Below, piece by piece: positions 8,379 to 18,036 of a stretch of DNA of 64,000 bases. Positions within the stretch are counted from its first letter, which is position 1, and the number at the start of each line of letters is the position of its first letter. The position numbers were made by a program, and so were the translations under genes. Where the stretch lies: positions 1,240,001-1,304,000 of the forward strand of contig NZ_JAPDOE010000002.1 of the NCBI RefSeq assembly GCF_026013365.1, read 5' to 3'. Source of the stretch: Paenibacillus sp. LS1 (lineage in GTDB: Bacteria > Bacillota > Bacilli > Paenibacillales > Paenibacillaceae). Below the pieces are notes generated by a model that was not told where the DNA came from, did not search any database, and was given only the letters and a program-made list of their open reading frames with translations.

Positions 8379-9023
8379 TTATCCTAGAAATACATTGTTA
8401 ATTATCTCTCGATCATAATCTAGAATCCAATCGTTATATTCTGTATAGATATCCATTAGTTCTTCCCTTGATGCTGATATAACATCGCAACCTCTATCAT
8501 CATAGATATGAAATATCGTTTTCCTACTTATATTAACAAAATACACCCTATGATAAATCTTTGGCTTAATTCCAACATCATGATTACATATAGCTTTGAT
8601 TAACTGATTATATTTCAAGTCCTCAACTCTACATTTAGTCCAGTACCTATACATGGTGTTTCTTGGATCTTGCATGTCATCTGGTTCACAATCCAAACCT
8701 GGAAATATCTCAAGGCTCAAGGATCTAATTGGCCCTTTCTTCTTGATATATTTTCTGTACAGGTTCAATTTTTTCACTTTATGTTTAGGCTTATCTCCCA
8801 AATAAGCTTGAGTTATTAATAGGACTTCATCTTCTTGATCATGAAGAGCCTTAAATAATTCAAGTGATCGATGATAAACTTGTTCCATGTAATGCTCCAT
8901 ACTCATTCCAAACATCAGAGGATTGCCAAGTTCGAATCGTATTGCAACATCCCAATTATAAAAAAAAGGCGGTTCTAAGGTCAGGTTTGGAAAATGCTCT
9001 GCCAGGTATGTCTTCATGTCCAT
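8379..9023 (-). CDS. DUF3885 domain-containing protein
   Basis: Soluble protein of 214 aa. The C-terminal part contains IFHIYDDRGCDVISA and LMDIYTEYNDWILDYDR, which I recognise as the hallmark of DUF3885; the N-terminal part has FELGNPLMFGMSMEHYMEQVY. DUF3885 proteins are common in Bacillota, often near polymorphic toxin or immunity genes; their function is unknown. GGAGG lies 7 nt before the ATG. It follows the DUF6933 gene by 47 bp in the same direction, so the two may be co-transcribed. Confidence 0.75.
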   Translation of the reverse strand: MDMKTYLAEHFPNLTLEPPFFYNWDVAIRFELGNPLMFGMSMEHYMEQVYHRSLELFKALHDQEDEVLLITQAYLGDKPKHKVKKLNLYRKYIKKKGPIRSLSLEIFPGLDCEPDDMQDPRNTMYRYWTKCRVEDLKYNQLIKAICNHDVGIKPKIYHRVYFVNISRKTIFHIYDDRGCDVISASREELMDIYTEYNDWILDYDREIINNVFLG

Positions 9024-9070
9024 TCTGTGGCCTCCATTACCTTCTCGGATTTCATCTGGTTAATTTAGCT

Positions 9071-9586
9071 CTAGCTCTCCATGTCATACCTTGCTTGTAG
9101 CTCTTTAACAAATACTTCAATGGGTTCTCTATAGTCGATGGGTTTGTAAATGGATCTATTATTCCACTTGTGCCGTATATCTTTATCTCTTAAATCTTCA
9201 TTTTCAATTTCACCCTCAAGCGTGTTCATCACAAGCATGATTTCATTCATTGTACTTATAACACTACGACTATCCGTTTTGCTTATCGTCTTCTCGTTAC
9301 ATTTTTCCAAATAATAGTGCGCCAGGTGATCAGGAATTTCCTCAACAGCCATATAGGCCTCCAAATTCTCTTTAAAGATGCTTCCCAGTTTACTGGCCTG
9401 ATTGGTTCTAATCCCATTGACCGTTAAACTCAACCTGGATAAATCATTCATAAACACATAGTGCTTTCTACCATATAACGTGAAGAAGTTTACATGCCAA
9501 CTAAAGAAAGAATCCGTGTCTTCTATGGTTTCCGGTTTAACATTTAAATCTTTTAATGTTGTTTTGGTTGCTTTGAAAATAATCAT
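9071..9586 (-). CDS. DUF6933 domain-containing protein
   Basis: Soluble protein of 171 aa. MIIFKATKTTLKDLNVKPE followed by SWHVNFFTLYGRKHYVFMND matches the usual opening of DUF6933 proteins, in which a W-H pair and a following 'R-K-.-V-.-.-.-N' strand are conserved. Function unknown. GGGGGAAAAGGGC precedes the ATG at 9586. It is upstream of the DUF3885 gene and downstream of the terminator at 9661-9733, so it begins its own transcription unit. Confidence 0.65.
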   Translation of the reverse strand: MIIFKATKTTLKDLNVKPETIEDTDSFFSWHVNFFTLYGRKHYVFMNDLSRLSLTVNGIRTNQASKLGSIFKENLEAYMAVEEIPDHLAHYYLEKCNEKTISKTDSRSVISTMNEIMLVMNTLEGEIENEDLRDKDIRHKWNNRSIYKPIDYREPIEVFVKELQARYDMES

Positions 9587-9660
9587 GCCCTTTTCCCCCT
9601 TCGTTTGTACACCTGATTATGAATGAATAGACAATCTCTGTCGAACGCGCTCAAATGACA

Positions 9661-9733
9661 AAACAAAAAAGAAACCGTTCTTTGGTGAAATGGATTTACC
9701 ACCCAACCATTGGATAGAGACGGTTTCTTTTTA
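9661..9733 (-). terminator. Large palindromic terminator, family 1
   Basis: Arms AAAGAAACCGT (9668-9678) and ACGGTTTCTTT (9720-9730) enclose an inner stem with AAATGG/CCATTT-like halves; TTTTTTGTTTT follows on the minus strand. It ends the sulfur operon (last gene 9774). Read on this strand it is similar in sequence to the plus strand of 165-235. Confidence 0.8.
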
Positions 9734-9773
9734 TAAACGATGTACTATGATTCAACTTTTCTTACCTAATGAT

Positions 9774-11096
9774 TCACCCACCCTGATTCACATATCGATT
9801 AACAGGTACTGAAAGTCCCAGATTTCCCCGCAGTGTATCATGCTCGTATTCCGTACGGAACAGTCCACGCTGTTGCAACACAGGCACGACCAACTCTACA
9901 AAAGCTTCGAGTCCATCCGGTACAGTCGGCAGGATAATGAATCCGTCCACCGCCCCCTCTTCGAACCATAGCTGCATCATATCGGCAATGGTTTCAGGTG
10001 TGCCAAAAAACGGGGATCGGGGCTGTGCAACATGTAACGCAACCTCGCGCAGTGTCGATCCTTGCTCCCGTGCTTCCCGCTTAATCTGATCCGTAAAACT
10101 TCGGAAGCCATTGGAACCAAAATCGCCTAAATCCGGAAAAGGCTCATCCAAACCATATTGGGTAAAATCATGATAATCAAAGTAACGACTTAAATATTGA
10201 ACCGCATCATCAACCGAGCCCAGATGGAGAACCTCATCATATTTACGCTGGGCTTCCTCTTCGGTATGCCCCACAATCGGCGCAATGCCCGGCAGAATCA
10301 GAATGTCTTCGGGCTTACGTCCGAAGGAGACCGCGCGCTGCTTCAGATCATCGTATACCGCCTTGGCTTCCTCCAGCGATTGACCGTGCACAAATACGGC
10401 ATCAGCCGTTTTTGCAGCAAAATCTCGGCCCGATTCTGACGCTCCTGCCTGGAAAATGACGGGATGCCCCTGCTTCGAACGCGCAATGTTCAGCGGACCG
10501 GCCACCTCATAAAATTCGCCTTTATGATTCAGCTTGTGCAGCTTCTCCGGATCAAAGAACACACCGCTTTCCTTGTCCCGAATCAACGCATCGTCTTCCC
10601 AGGAGTCCCACAATCCCCGTGTTACCTCCACGTACTCTTCCGCCATACGATAACGGGTTTCGTGGTCGGGATGGCCACCCTTGTTGAAGTTGTCTGCTAC
10701 ACCTTCCGATGGCGAAGTCACCACATTCCACGCTGCACGTCCGCCGCTGAGATGATCCAGGGATGCAAACTGACGAGCCACCGTAAACGGTTCGCTATAG
10801 GATGTGGAGAGTGTTCCTGCCAAGCCAATGTTCATGGTCGATGCGGCAAGAGCAGACAGGACGGTAAGTGGCTCAAAACGATTCAAAAAATGAGGGATAG
10901 ACTGCTCTGTAATATGCAAGCCATCGGCAATAAATACAAAATCAAGCTTGCCGGCCTCCGCCTGTCTAGCCTGCTGGATGTAAAAATCGATATTAATGCT
11001 TGCATCGGATGGCAGCTCGGGATGTCTCCAGCCCGAAACGCTGGAGCCGACGCCGTGCAGTGATGTTCCCAGCCTTAATTGACCCTCTCTCGACAT
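9774..11096 (-). CDS. NtaA/DmoA family FMN-dependent monooxygenase (copy 2), CmoJ/YxeK-like
   Basis: Flavin monooxygenase of 440 aa of the bacterial luciferase-like superfamily, NtaA/SnaA/DmoA branch, using FMNH2 from a separate reductase. Features: [56 protein letters not shown]. In B. subtilis the homologues YtnJ/CmoJ and YxeK act on N-acetylated S-alkyl cysteines in sulfur salvage. The adjacent 11161-12498 gene is a close paralogue, so tandem duplication with substrate divergence is likely. AGAGGAG lies 7 nt before the ATG. It is the last gene before a strong terminator. No reductase gene lies in the cluster. Confidence 0.85.
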   Translation of the reverse strand: MSREGQLRLGTSLHGVGSSVSGWRHPELPSDASINIDFYIQQARQAEAGKLDFVFIADGLHITEQSIPHFLNRFEPLTVLSALAASTMNIGLAGTLSTSYSEPFTVARQFASLDHLSGGRAAWNVVTSPSEGVADNFNKGGHPDHETRYRMAEEYVEVTRGLWDSWEDDALIRDKESGVFFDPEKLHKLNHKGEFYEVAGPLNIARSKQGHPVIFQAGASESGRDFAAKTADAVFVHGQSLEEAKAVYDDLKQRAVSFGRKPEDILILPGIAPIVGHTEEEAQRKYDEVLHLGSVDDAVQYLSRYFDYHDFTQYGLDEPFPDLGDFGSNGFRSFTDQIKREAREQGSTLREVALHVAQPRSPFFGTPETIADMMQLWFEEGAVDGFIILPTVPDGLEAFVELVVPVLQQRGLFRTEYEHDTLRGNLGLSVPVNRYVNQGG

Positions 11097-11160
11097 TACG
11101 GTTCTCCTCTCAGCTAATGTAATCTCATTTTTATGTCCGTTCTATCTGGAAACGTTTTGT

Positions 11161-12498
11161 TCAAAGTGCTTCTGTTGCTGCCGGCTGCTTTGCATAACGA
11201 TTTTCCGGCACAGGCAAACCCAGATGACCCCGCAGCGTATCGAATTCATATTCCGTGCGAAACACACCGCGCTCCTGCAAAATCGGCACGACGTCATCGA
11301 CAAAAATATTAAGATCCTCCGGTGTAATCGGGTGTACGATGAAGCCGTCGGCTGCTTTTGTCTCGAACCAATGCTGCAGCGTATCCGCTACCGTCTCGGC
11401 CGAGCCGATGAACGGAGAACGTGGGGCCACCGCTTCAAGTGCAACCTGTCGCAAAGTCTGTCCATGCTCGCGGGCTCTTGCTTTGATTCGGTCGGTGCCG
11501 CTACGGAACGAGTTCTGACCTAGATCCCCCAGCTCCGGGAATGGCTCATCCAGTGCATACTGGTGAAAATCATGATGGTCGAAAAACCGGCCTAACACGT
11601 CCAGCGCTTCCTCAATCGGAGTCTGTCTCGCAGCCTCCTGATATCTCTGCTCCGCCTCTTCGTCGGTTTTCCCGATAATCGGAACAATGCCTACCATAAT
11701 GGCAAGATCGTCTGCCGCGCGTCCTTCCTCCACGGTACGCCGCTTCACATCCTCATAGAATGCTCTTGCGTCCTCAATCGAGTTTTGCCCTGTAAAAACT
11801 GCATCGGCACCCTTCGCCGCAAGCTGTTTTCCAGGCTCCGACGAGCCAGCCTGAAACACTACAGGCTGTCCCTGCTTCGTACGTGCAATGTTGAGTGGCC
11901 CCGCTACCTTAAAATGCTTGCCTTCATGATTGACACGATGCAGCTTGGCAGGATCAAAAAAGACGCCCGTCTCCTTGTTTCGCACAAAGGCGTCCGTCTC
12001 CCAGGAGTCCCACAAGCCGCGCACAACGTCCAAAAACTCCTCGGCAATCTCGTAACGCTCCCCGTGGGTCGGATGCGACTCTTTGCTATAGTTCGTTGCC
12101 GAGCCTTCCAACGGCGATGTGACCAGATTCCAGCCTCCACGTCCTTTACTAATATGATCAAGAGAAGCAAACTGACGGGCCGCGTTAAAGGGTTCACTAT
12201 ACGAGCTGGACAATGTGCCAACCAGCCCGATCCGGGTGGTAACTGCCGCAAGCGCGGACAAAATTGTAAGTGGCTCGAAACGATTTAGAAAATGAGGGAT
12301 TGATTTTTCAGTGATAAACAGCCCATCGGCGATAAACACAAGGTCGAATTTGCCTCGTTCTGCTGTTTGCGCCTGCTGTGTGTAAAACTCAAGATTAACG
12401 CTGGCATCCACCGGCACACTGGGATGACGCCAGCTGGACATCGTTCCACCAACACCCAAAATAATGCTGCCTAATTTAAGCTGTCTCGCTTTACTCAT
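11161..12498 (-). CDS. NtaA/DmoA family FMN-dependent monooxygenase (copy 1), CmoJ/YxeK-like
   Basis: Paralogue of the next gene, 445 aa, with the same motifs ([13 protein letters not shown], [44 protein letters not shown]). Probably oxidises a sulfur compound imported by the upstream ABC transporter, releasing usable sulfur; the substrate cannot be read from sequence. GGGGGAGG lies 6 nt before the ATG at 12498; an ATG six bases earlier overlaps this site. It lies 18 bp after the acetyltransferase gene. High similarity to its neighbour suggests duplication within the operon. Confidence 0.85.
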   Translation of the reverse strand: MSKARQLKLGSIILGVGGTMSSWRHPSVPVDASVNLEFYTQQAQTAERGKFDLVFIADGLFITEKSIPHFLNRFEPLTILSALAAVTTRIGLVGTLSSSYSEPFNAARQFASLDHISKGRGGWNLVTSPLEGSATNYSKESHPTHGERYEIAEEFLDVVRGLWDSWETDAFVRNKETGVFFDPAKLHRVNHEGKHFKVAGPLNIARTKQGQPVVFQAGSSEPGKQLAAKGADAVFTGQNSIEDARAFYEDVKRRTVEEGRAADDLAIMVGIVPIIGKTDEEAEQRYQEAARQTPIEEALDVLGRFFDHHDFHQYALDEPFPELGDLGQNSFRSGTDRIKARAREHGQTLRQVALEAVAPRSPFIGSAETVADTLQHWFETKAADGFIVHPITPEDLNIFVDDVVPILQERGVFRTEYEFDTLRGHLGLPVPENRYAKQPAATEAL

Positions 12499-12522
12499 GG
12501 TCATCCTCCCCCATTAATCGGT

Positions 12523-13107
12523 TTATTGAAGCAGTGTAGTGTCGAGCAACTGCAAGCGATAGCTTTTGACCAGCGTGTTCCCTGTTGTAAACTCCTTATC
12601 ATGGGCTCGTTCAAAGCCTAGCCGCTCATAGAGACGGATGGCCTTCTCCATCATGTCGGAGGAATGAAGGTACAACAGATCCGCGCCTTGCTCTCTAGCT
12701 AGTTTGGCGCTGGCTCGAATAAGCTCTGTAGCCACACCCCTGCCGCGCGCCTTGCCAGTCACACCCAGCAGACGGATAATCGGGGAATGGATGCCAAGCT
12801 CTGCATTGCCGTATGCTGTCTCGGATGAGGCATATACAAACACACTGCCTACAACTTCTCCGTCCAGTTCTGCTACAAGCTTGGCTATCGTTGACGATTT
12901 CTCTATAGCTTCTACAATGCTTGCTTTATATGCCAGCCATACATCCTGAGGAAGCTCCTGTTCATATTGGCTGTATGCCTCAAACAGGACGGCCTCCAGC
13001 AAGTGAACGTCATCGGCAGCTGCTTCCCTGATGATCAGTTCCCGGCTGTCAGTGCTCGAATTCGGTTGTTGCCTTTCCGTTGATTGCGCCCCAATCTTTC
13101 CCATCAT
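12523..13107 (-). CDS. GNAT N-acetyltransferase, SnaA/YtmI-like by context
   Basis: Acyl-CoA-dependent N-acetyltransferase of 194 aa. The acetyl-CoA loop is seen in LLGVTGKARGRGVATELIRAS, and the beta-bulge strand in LYLHSSDMMEKAIRLYERLGF. In the comparable B. subtilis ytmI and yxe operons, a GNAT enzyme N-acetylates S-modified cysteines before monooxygenase attack; the same step is inferred here from context. Start overlaps the stop of the DinB gene (ATGA). The first about 20 residues, rich in S/T/Q, are an extension outside the domain. Confidence 0.8.
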   Translation of the reverse strand: MMGKIGAQSTERQQPNSSTDSRELIIREAAADDVHLLEAVLFEAYSQYEQELPQDVWLAYKASIVEAIEKSSTIAKLVAELDGEVVGSVFVYASSETAYGNAELGIHSPIIRLLGVTGKARGRGVATELIRASAKLAREQGADLLYLHSSDMMEKAIRLYERLGFERAHDKEFTTGNTLVKSYRLQLLDTTLLQ

Positions 13108-13598
13108 TGCACCTGCTTTTCAGCCGCTGCTTGCTTGATTCTGCGAATCTGGTTGAGATGGTTCTCCACGTGAGCGACAAAAGCCGGGATGATCGCAGAT
13201 AGAGATACCGTCTCCCCTTTGAAGTTGATGCCGGTTTTGCTCCATTCCTCGTCGTCCAGCCGCTCCAGAAGTCCTGCGTTGTATTGAACCAGGCTATGAG
13301 CAATCGTAACCAGACGAGAGATCTGCTCCTCATTTGCTTTTTGTCCGGCAACCCATGCGTCCTGAGCAAATGCAGGCAGCGTCACCGTTGATCCCGCTAA
13401 TATTTCCCGGATGCGAAAGGAAACGACGATGCTGTGGTCCACCAGATGCGCCAGCACTTCGGTCACACTCCAAGTGGATGGAGACGATTTCCATTTTAAT
13501 TGCTGCTCAGTCAGTCCCGCGATTTCCTGTTCAATCTCGTCATAAGCATCTACATACGCCGATATGATTGATCCTGTCTTCTCTGTTGTGTTCCCCAT
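13104..13598 (-). CDS. DinB family protein (putative thiol transferase or metalloenzyme)
   Basis: Four-helix-bundle protein of 164 aa. Metal-binding histidines expected for the DinB/YfiT fold are present in EVLAHLVDHS and in FVAHVENHLNQIRRI. Related proteins include bacillithiol transferases and mycothiol-dependent enzymes. Placement inside a sulfur operon, between a luciferase-like oxidase and an acetyltransferase, makes a thiol-linked role plausible, but this is inference. GGAGAG stands upstream of the ATG. Confidence 0.75.
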   Translation of the reverse strand: MGNTTEKTGSIISAYVDAYDEIEQEIAGLTEQQLKWKSSPSTWSVTEVLAHLVDHSIVVSFRIREILAGSTVTLPAFAQDAWVAGQKANEEQISRLVTIAHSLVQYNAGLLERLDDEEWSKTGINFKGETVSLSAIIPAFVAHVENHLNQIRRIKQAAAEKQVQ

Positions 13599-13649
13599 GA
13601 TTACCGCTCTCCGATCTGTATTATAAAATGGATTCGATTTTAAACGTTA

Positions 13650-14666
13650 TTAGGGTTGCACCAGTTCCTCTGTAAATGCTTCCTTAAGCAACTGGAAGGA
13701 GCGAGTCCGCTTATCAAAATCAGGAATAATCGTTGTAAACACAAAACTGTTCACACCATATTCCTCCGACAGCACGAGCAGCCGCTTCCGCACCGTTTCC
13801 TTTGTACCGCGTGTAATGTCCGCTTCGCGCTCAACCGCTGTATATGATTCTCCCGCCTGCCTTGCGAATTCCTCTGCCTGCTCCAACGTCTGCACATTAA
13901 CGGTTTTGCCACTGGCCAGTGTAACACGCACGCTTTTGTGCTGTCCCGCCAGTGCATTAGCCTCTTCTTCCGTCTCTGCCGCAATGACAGACAAGGCCAG
14001 AATCGCTTGTGGCTCGCCGCCTTGCTCAGCGTTAAACTGTGTGCGGTAGGCATCCAACGCAGCGCGTGCCGTCTCGGGATCACTGTTAATAAATAGGGCG
14101 AACGCATAAGGAAGCCCCTGCCTAGCCGCCAGTTCTGCACTGGAAACGCTCGTACCCAGCATATAAATGCCTGCTGGCTGTCCCGGTAACGGATGAGCCG
14201 TCAGCCCTGGCTGCGCATGGGATTCACTCGCCGGAGAATGCAGGAAGTCCTTAAGCTCCACCAGTTTGTCCTCCAACGTTTCCGGCTCTGCGATTCCCTT
14301 TTGCAGCGCCTTCGTGGAACGAGGCAAGCCGCCCGGCGCCCGCCCGATACCCAATTCAACCCGTCCCGGGGCCAGTGTCGCAAGTATATTGAAGTTTTCC
14401 GCTACCTTGTATGGACTGTAATGCTGGAGCATGACACCACCGGAGCCGATCCGGATGGTATGGGTCTGTGCCAGCAAATACGATACGAGCACTTCTGGCG
14501 ATGATCCAGCAACGCCTTCGGAGTCATGATGCTCCGCTACCCAAAACCGATCATATCCAAGGGACTCCGCGAGCTTCGCCAGTTCTACTGTATTGTTCAG
14601 CGCCTCCGCAGCCGTCTGGCCGGGAAACACGATGCTTTGGTCCAAAATTCCTAATGTAAATGACAT
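13650..14666 (-). CDS. LLM-class flavin-dependent oxidoreductase, MsnO8/YtmO-like
   Basis: Luciferase-like monooxygenase of 338 aa. LGILDQSIVFPG, DRFWVAEHHDSEGVAGSSP, IRIGSGGVMLQHYSPYKVAE and GRVELGIGRAPGG are the typical MsnO8-family signatures. The B. subtilis equivalent in the tcy operon is YtmO/CmoO. The ATG at 14666 is chosen because GGAGGGGG lies 7 nt upstream; an in-frame TTG two codons earlier sits too near it. It directly follows the transporter ATPase gene (23 bp), so import and oxidation are encoded together. Confidence 0.85.
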   Translation of the reverse strand: MSFTLGILDQSIVFPGQTAAEALNNTVELAKLAESLGYDRFWVAEHHDSEGVAGSSPEVLVSYLLAQTHTIRIGSGGVMLQHYSPYKVAENFNILATLAPGRVELGIGRAPGGLPRSTKALQKGIAEPETLEDKLVELKDFLHSPASESHAQPGLTAHPLPGQPAGIYMLGTSVSSAELAARQGLPYAFALFINSDPETARAALDAYRTQFNAEQGGEPQAILALSVIAAETEEEANALAGQHKSVRVTLASGKTVNVQTLEQAEEFARQAGESYTAVEREADITRGTKETVRKRLLVLSEEYGVNSFVFTTIIPDFDKRTRSFQLLKEAFTEELVQP

Positions 14667-14689
14667 GCACAATCCCCCTCCAATGTTCC

Positions 14690-15442
14690 TTAAATCGAGT
14701 ATGCGGCGTCAGGCGTAATGCGTTTGAGAAATTGCTTCGTGCGTTCTTCCTTCGGATATCGGAACAATTGCTTCGGATCGCCTTCCTCCACAATGACACC
14801 ACCATCCATGAATACAACATGGTTCGCTACTTCCTGCGCAAAACCCATTTCGTGAGTCACGATAATCATCGTTATTCCTTCCTCCGCAATCTGGCGAATG
14901 ACAGCCAGCACCTCGCCTACAAGTTCCGGGTCCAGAGCAGAGGTCGGCTCGTCAAACAAAATAACCTCTGGATTCATCGCCAACGCCCGTGCAATGCCGA
15001 CACGCTGCTGCTGTCCACCTGACAGCTCGCTAGGATACGAATCGAGCTTGTTTCCGAGGCCAACTTTCTCCAGTAAGGCTGCGCTACGCGCCTTTGCTTC
15101 CTCCTTCGGCACTTTACGGACGGCGACAAGACCCTCCATCACATTTTGCAATGCCGTTTTGTGGCGGAACAAATTATATTGCTGGAATACCATCGCCGAT
15201 TTTTGGCGCAGAGCATGGATATCCTTTTTGTTATGCTGCTTGTAATTCAGGGTAAAGTCTCCGATGCTGATATGCCCGGAATCCGGCTTTTCCAAATAAT
15301 TGATGCAACGCAGAAGTGTTGTTTTGCCAGAACCGCTTGGTCCCAGAATGGCAACAACCTCTCCGCGCTTTACGCTCAGGTCAATTCCCGAAAGCACTTT
15401 GTTGTCCCCGAAGCTTTTGTGTATTTGCTTTAGTTCAATCAT
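14690..15442 (-). CDS. Polar amino acid (cystine-type) ABC transporter ATP-binding protein
   Basis: ATPase of 250 aa with Walker [10 protein letters not shown] (about residues 34-42), Q-loop in VFQQYNL, signature [15 protein letters not shown], Walker [15 protein letters not shown] and H-loop [10 protein letters not shown]. It is of the GlnQ/TcyC/TcyN class. The ATG overlaps the stop of the second permease (ATGA). Substrate inferred from context to be cystine or an S-substituted cysteine. Confidence 0.9.
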   Translation of the reverse strand: MIELKQIHKSFGDNKVLSGIDLSVKRGEVVAILGPSGSGKTTLLRCINYLEKPDSGHISIGDFTLNYKQHNKKDIHALRQKSAMVFQQYNLFRHKTALQNVMEGLVAVRKVPKEEAKARSAALLEKVGLGNKLDSYPSELSGGQQQRVGIARALAMNPEVILFDEPTSALDPELVGEVLAVIRQIAEEGITMIIVTHEMGFAQEVANHVVFMDGGVIVEEGDPKQLFRYPKEERTKQFLKRITPDAAYSI

Positions 15443-16149
15443 GACACGCCTCCCCGGCTATACGCCCTGAACCGCTTCTCTGCCAGCGCGGTCAGTCTTT
15501 CAATAGTTATGGTCAGACCCCAGAAGATTAGAGCTGCCGCCACATACGCCTCAAAAAACTTCCAGTTGGTCGAGGCGACGATTTGCGCCTTGGCGTTAAT
15601 CTCCACCACAGAGACCGCAAACGCCAGCGTTGAACCATGCAGCATACCAATCAGCATGTTCGAAATGTTGGGCAAACTCGCCGCAAAAGCCTGTGGCAGC
15701 ACAATTCGGCGCATCGCCTTCGATGCTGTCATGCCAAGGGAATAGGCAGCCTCGATCTGCCCGCGATCAACCGAGAGCAGACCGGATCTGACAATCTCTG
15801 ACGCATAAGCCCCAGCCGTAATCGAAAACGCGAGGTAAGCAAAGCCGATCAATGGAATCGACGCCGAGTTGAATCCAAGTCCGAGCGATGCTGTCACACT
15901 GTCAATCACCATGGGCAGACCGAAATAGATCAGAAGCAAATGCGTAATCATTGGCGTACCGCGAATAAATGTAACGTAGGCAGCCGCCAGCTGACTCAGC
16001 ACAGGAATCCGAAATTGGCGGACAAGCGCAACGGCTGTGCCGATGATAAAACCGAAGACAACCGATACAGCGGTAATCGCGAGCGTAATCGGGATGACAC
16101 CGAGAAGCTCCACGAAAGCGGTCCATACAAAGGAAAGATCAAAGCTCAT
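15439..16149 (-). CDS. Polar amino acid ABC transporter permease 2
   Basis: Membrane permease of 236 aa with about five transmembrane segments and the HisM/GlnP-type EAA loop near [29 protein letters not shown]. It starts with an ATGA overlap on the preceding permease gene. Together with that protein it forms the heterodimeric channel, as TcyL/TcyM do in B. subtilis. [17 protein letters not shown] is the conserved loop following the second membrane segment. Confidence 0.9.
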   Translation of the reverse strand: MSFDLSFVWTAFVELLGVIPITLAITAVSVVFGFIIGTAVALVRQFRIPVLSQLAAAYVTFIRGTPMITHLLLIYFGLPMVIDSVTASLGLGFNSASIPLIGFAYLAFSITAGAYASEIVRSGLLSVDRGQIEAAYSLGMTASKAMRRIVLPQAFAASLPNISNMLIGMLHGSTLAFAVSVVEINAKAQIVASTNWKFFEAYVAAALIFWGLTITIERLTALAEKRFRAYSRGGVS

Positions 16150-16841
16150 ATCGGAGCAAACCCCCTCTTCTGCACTTTCCGCTCAAGCACACGGAACACC
16201 CGATCCAGCACAAAGCTTAGAACAAAATAAATGAGAGCCAGTGAGATATACGCTTCGATAAAATGACGAGAGATCGTTGCCAGTGTGGAGGATTTACCGG
16301 TCATCTCCATGACACCCACACTGAAAGCAAGTGATGTATCCTTCAGGCTGCCAATCACCATATTGGAGAATATAGGCAGTGCCGTCACATATGCCTGCGG
16401 CAATACAATCCGGAAAAAAGCTTGTGGGCCAGACATGCCCAGCGCATAAGCAGCCTCAACCTGCCCCCGATCCACCGATGCGACTGAAGCCCGAATCATC
16501 TCCACCATAAACGCTCCGCTATTCAACGAGTAAGTCATAATGACAAAATACAGCGCTGGTGCACGATTGGCATTGATACCGAACAAACCTAAAATTTCCG
16601 GTACACCGTAATAGAACAAAAACAGCTGAATCAGGATCGGTGTACCGCGAAAAAAGGATACATACAACTTAGACAGCTGTTTCAGCACCGGGATATTATA
16701 CATCTGCGGCAGTGCCGCGATGGAACTGATGATAAGTCCAAGCACCATTGCACTAACTACAATTAGAAGCGTAGTACTGATGGTGGGTAGGAGCTTTACA
16801 AAGTAGTCAATGACATAACTGAATTCAAATGGTGCACCCAT
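16146..16841 (-). CDS. Polar amino acid ABC transporter permease 1
   Basis: Membrane permease of 231 aa, paralogous to the next gene, with FRGTPILIQLFLFYYG and the EAA loop SVDRGQVEAAYALGMSGPQAFFRIVLPQA. The operon continues with a 4-nt overlap. It is separated by 27 bp from the binding protein gene upstream. Function as half of a cystine-type uptake channel is inferred from family and gene order. Confidence 0.9.
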   Translation of the reverse strand: MGAPFEFSYVIDYFVKLLPTISTTLLIVVSAMVLGLIISSIAALPQMYNIPVLKQLSKLYVSFFRGTPILIQLFLFYYGVPEILGLFGINANRAPALYFVIMTYSLNSGAFMVEMIRASVASVDRGQVEAAYALGMSGPQAFFRIVLPQAYVTALPIFSNMVIGSLKDTSLAFSVGVMEMTGKSSTLATISRHFIEAYISLALIYFVLSFVLDRVFRVLERKVQKRGFAPI

Positions 16842-16868
16842 CGCAGCGACCTGCCTTTCCTCTACGTG

Positions 16869-17696
16869 TTATTTGGCTTCCGATTGCGTAGCGTCAAAGC
16901 CAAGCCACTGCTCGCTCAGTTGCTTCAATGTGCCGTCCGCCTTAATTTCTTTCAGTGCTTCATCGACACGGTCAGCGAGTTTTTGCTGCTCAGGGTCGTT
17001 TTTGCGGAACATAAACAGCGTGTCCGATTCGCTGAGCGGCGGACCTACCAGTTTCAGATCATTATTTGGATCGATAAGTGGAAGGGTAAAGTCCGCAGCT
17101 ATAGACGCTGCAACCCGTTTGGACTTGAGTTGTGAGATGAAATCGTTGGCCACACCGCTTGAATACACAATTTCAAGTGCATTGTCATGCTCCTTGTTGT
17201 AGTTTTCCAGCAAGATGGCTTGTGCACTGGTTGCTGTAGTAAATACTTTCTTGCCCTTCAAATCGTCAATGGATTGAATGGAATTGTCATCTTTAAGAAC
17301 GGCAATTTTATTTTTCCAATGGGAATACGCTTCTTTGTTGAACAAATATTTCTCCTCGCGCTCCGGATTTTTTTCCATTTGATGTGCAACCATGTCAATC
17401 TTGTTCGTTTCAAGGCTCAGCAGCAAGTTGGTAAACTCCAGCGTCTGAAACTCGAATTCGTAATCATCAAGCCGTTTATCAATTTCTCTGACCAGTTCTA
17501 CATCGTAACCTGTCAGTTTGTCATTTTCGTCTATAAAGGCTACATTCGGAAACTGTGTGCCCGTCCCCACAATAATCTTGGTTGACTCCTTCGCTCCGTC
17601 AGTCCCTGCTGCCGTCTGAGTTTCTTCCCCAGTGCTGCATCCTGTCAGTGCTAAAACCAGTGCTGCTGTAACCGTTAAAATAGACCATTTCTTCAT
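16869..17696 (-). CDS. Amino acid ABC transporter substrate-binding lipoprotein
   Basis: Extracytoplasmic binding protein of 275 aa. The signal peptide ends in lipobox LALTGCS, followed by the family 3 solute-binding fold (VGTGTQFPNVAFIDENDKLTGYDVELVREI; later LLLSLETNKIDMVAHQMEKNPER). It resembles TcyJ/TcyK cystine receptors. First gene of a nine-gene operon with its own sigma-A-like promoter and an upstream palindrome; GGGGGA lies 7 nt before the ATG. Confidence 0.9.
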   Translation of the reverse strand: MKKWSILTVTAALVLALTGCSTGEETQTAAGTDGAKESTKIIVGTGTQFPNVAFIDENDKLTGYDVELVREIDKRLDDYEFEFQTLEFTNLLLSLETNKIDMVAHQMEKNPEREEKYLFNKEAYSHWKNKIAVLKDDNSIQSIDDLKGKKVFTTATSAQAILLENYNKEHDNALEIVYSSGVANDFISQLKSKRVAASIAADFTLPLIDPNNDLKLVGPPLSESDTLFMFRKNDPEQQKLADRVDEALKEIKADGTLKQLSEQWLGFDATQSEAK

Positions 17697-17773
17697 GTTT
17701 TTATCCCCCGTTGTGTTTTATATTATTTTTAAACCACTAATTCATACATGTTAAGTAGGAATTAATTGATCTA

Positions 17774-17802
17774 AAAATATCATCCAATGGGAATATCGTC
17801 AA
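17774..17802 (-). promoter_or_regulatory. Sigma-A-type promoter of the sulfur operon
   Basis: On the minus strand TTGACG (17802-17797), a 17-bp spacer, and TATTTT (17779-17774) make a good vegetative promoter about 75 bp before the binding-protein start. Confidence 0.65.
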
Positions 17803-17812
17803 CGGGTATACT

Positions 17813-17829
17813 TATAGAACTATTCTATA
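17813..17829. promoter_or_regulatory. Perfect 17-bp palindrome, candidate activator site
   Basis: TATAGAACTATTCTATA is a perfect 7-3-7 inverted repeat ending 10 bp upstream of the -35 box. That position suits an activator such as a LysR-type regulator. In B. subtilis the equivalent operon is activated by the LysR protein YtlI; no such regulator gene lies in this window. Confidence 0.55.
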
Positions 17830-17932
17830 TGTAAATTTAATTATTCAATGGGTACGATTACACGATTCCCTATTCACTATATTTTGTGTCAGGAAAGTCT
17901 TCTTTTTGTAAGAGTTCATACACATAGAATCG

Positions 17933-17975
17933 ACAAAGAAGCCGGACATTTAATGCCCCGGCTTCTTTGTTTTCG
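17933..17975. terminator. Strong bidirectional terminator hairpin
   Basis: ACAAAGAAGCCGG and CCGGCTTCTTTGT form a 13-bp perfect stem with a 12-nt loop, followed by TTTT on the plus side. On the minus strand it ends transcription of the last cassette-array gene (18037) before the sulfur operon promoter. Confidence 0.85.
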
Positions 17976-18036
17976 CAAGTGTACATTCAGTTAATTCAAA
18001 CCATTCATACATATGTTAGTGCTTTCCAATCAACGT

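Noticed and set aside
18015..18022. Further attC half-site downstream of the last cassette gene
   Set aside because: GTTAGTGC preceded by CATACATAT recalls an R'' flank, but no partner box is found, so it may be chance.
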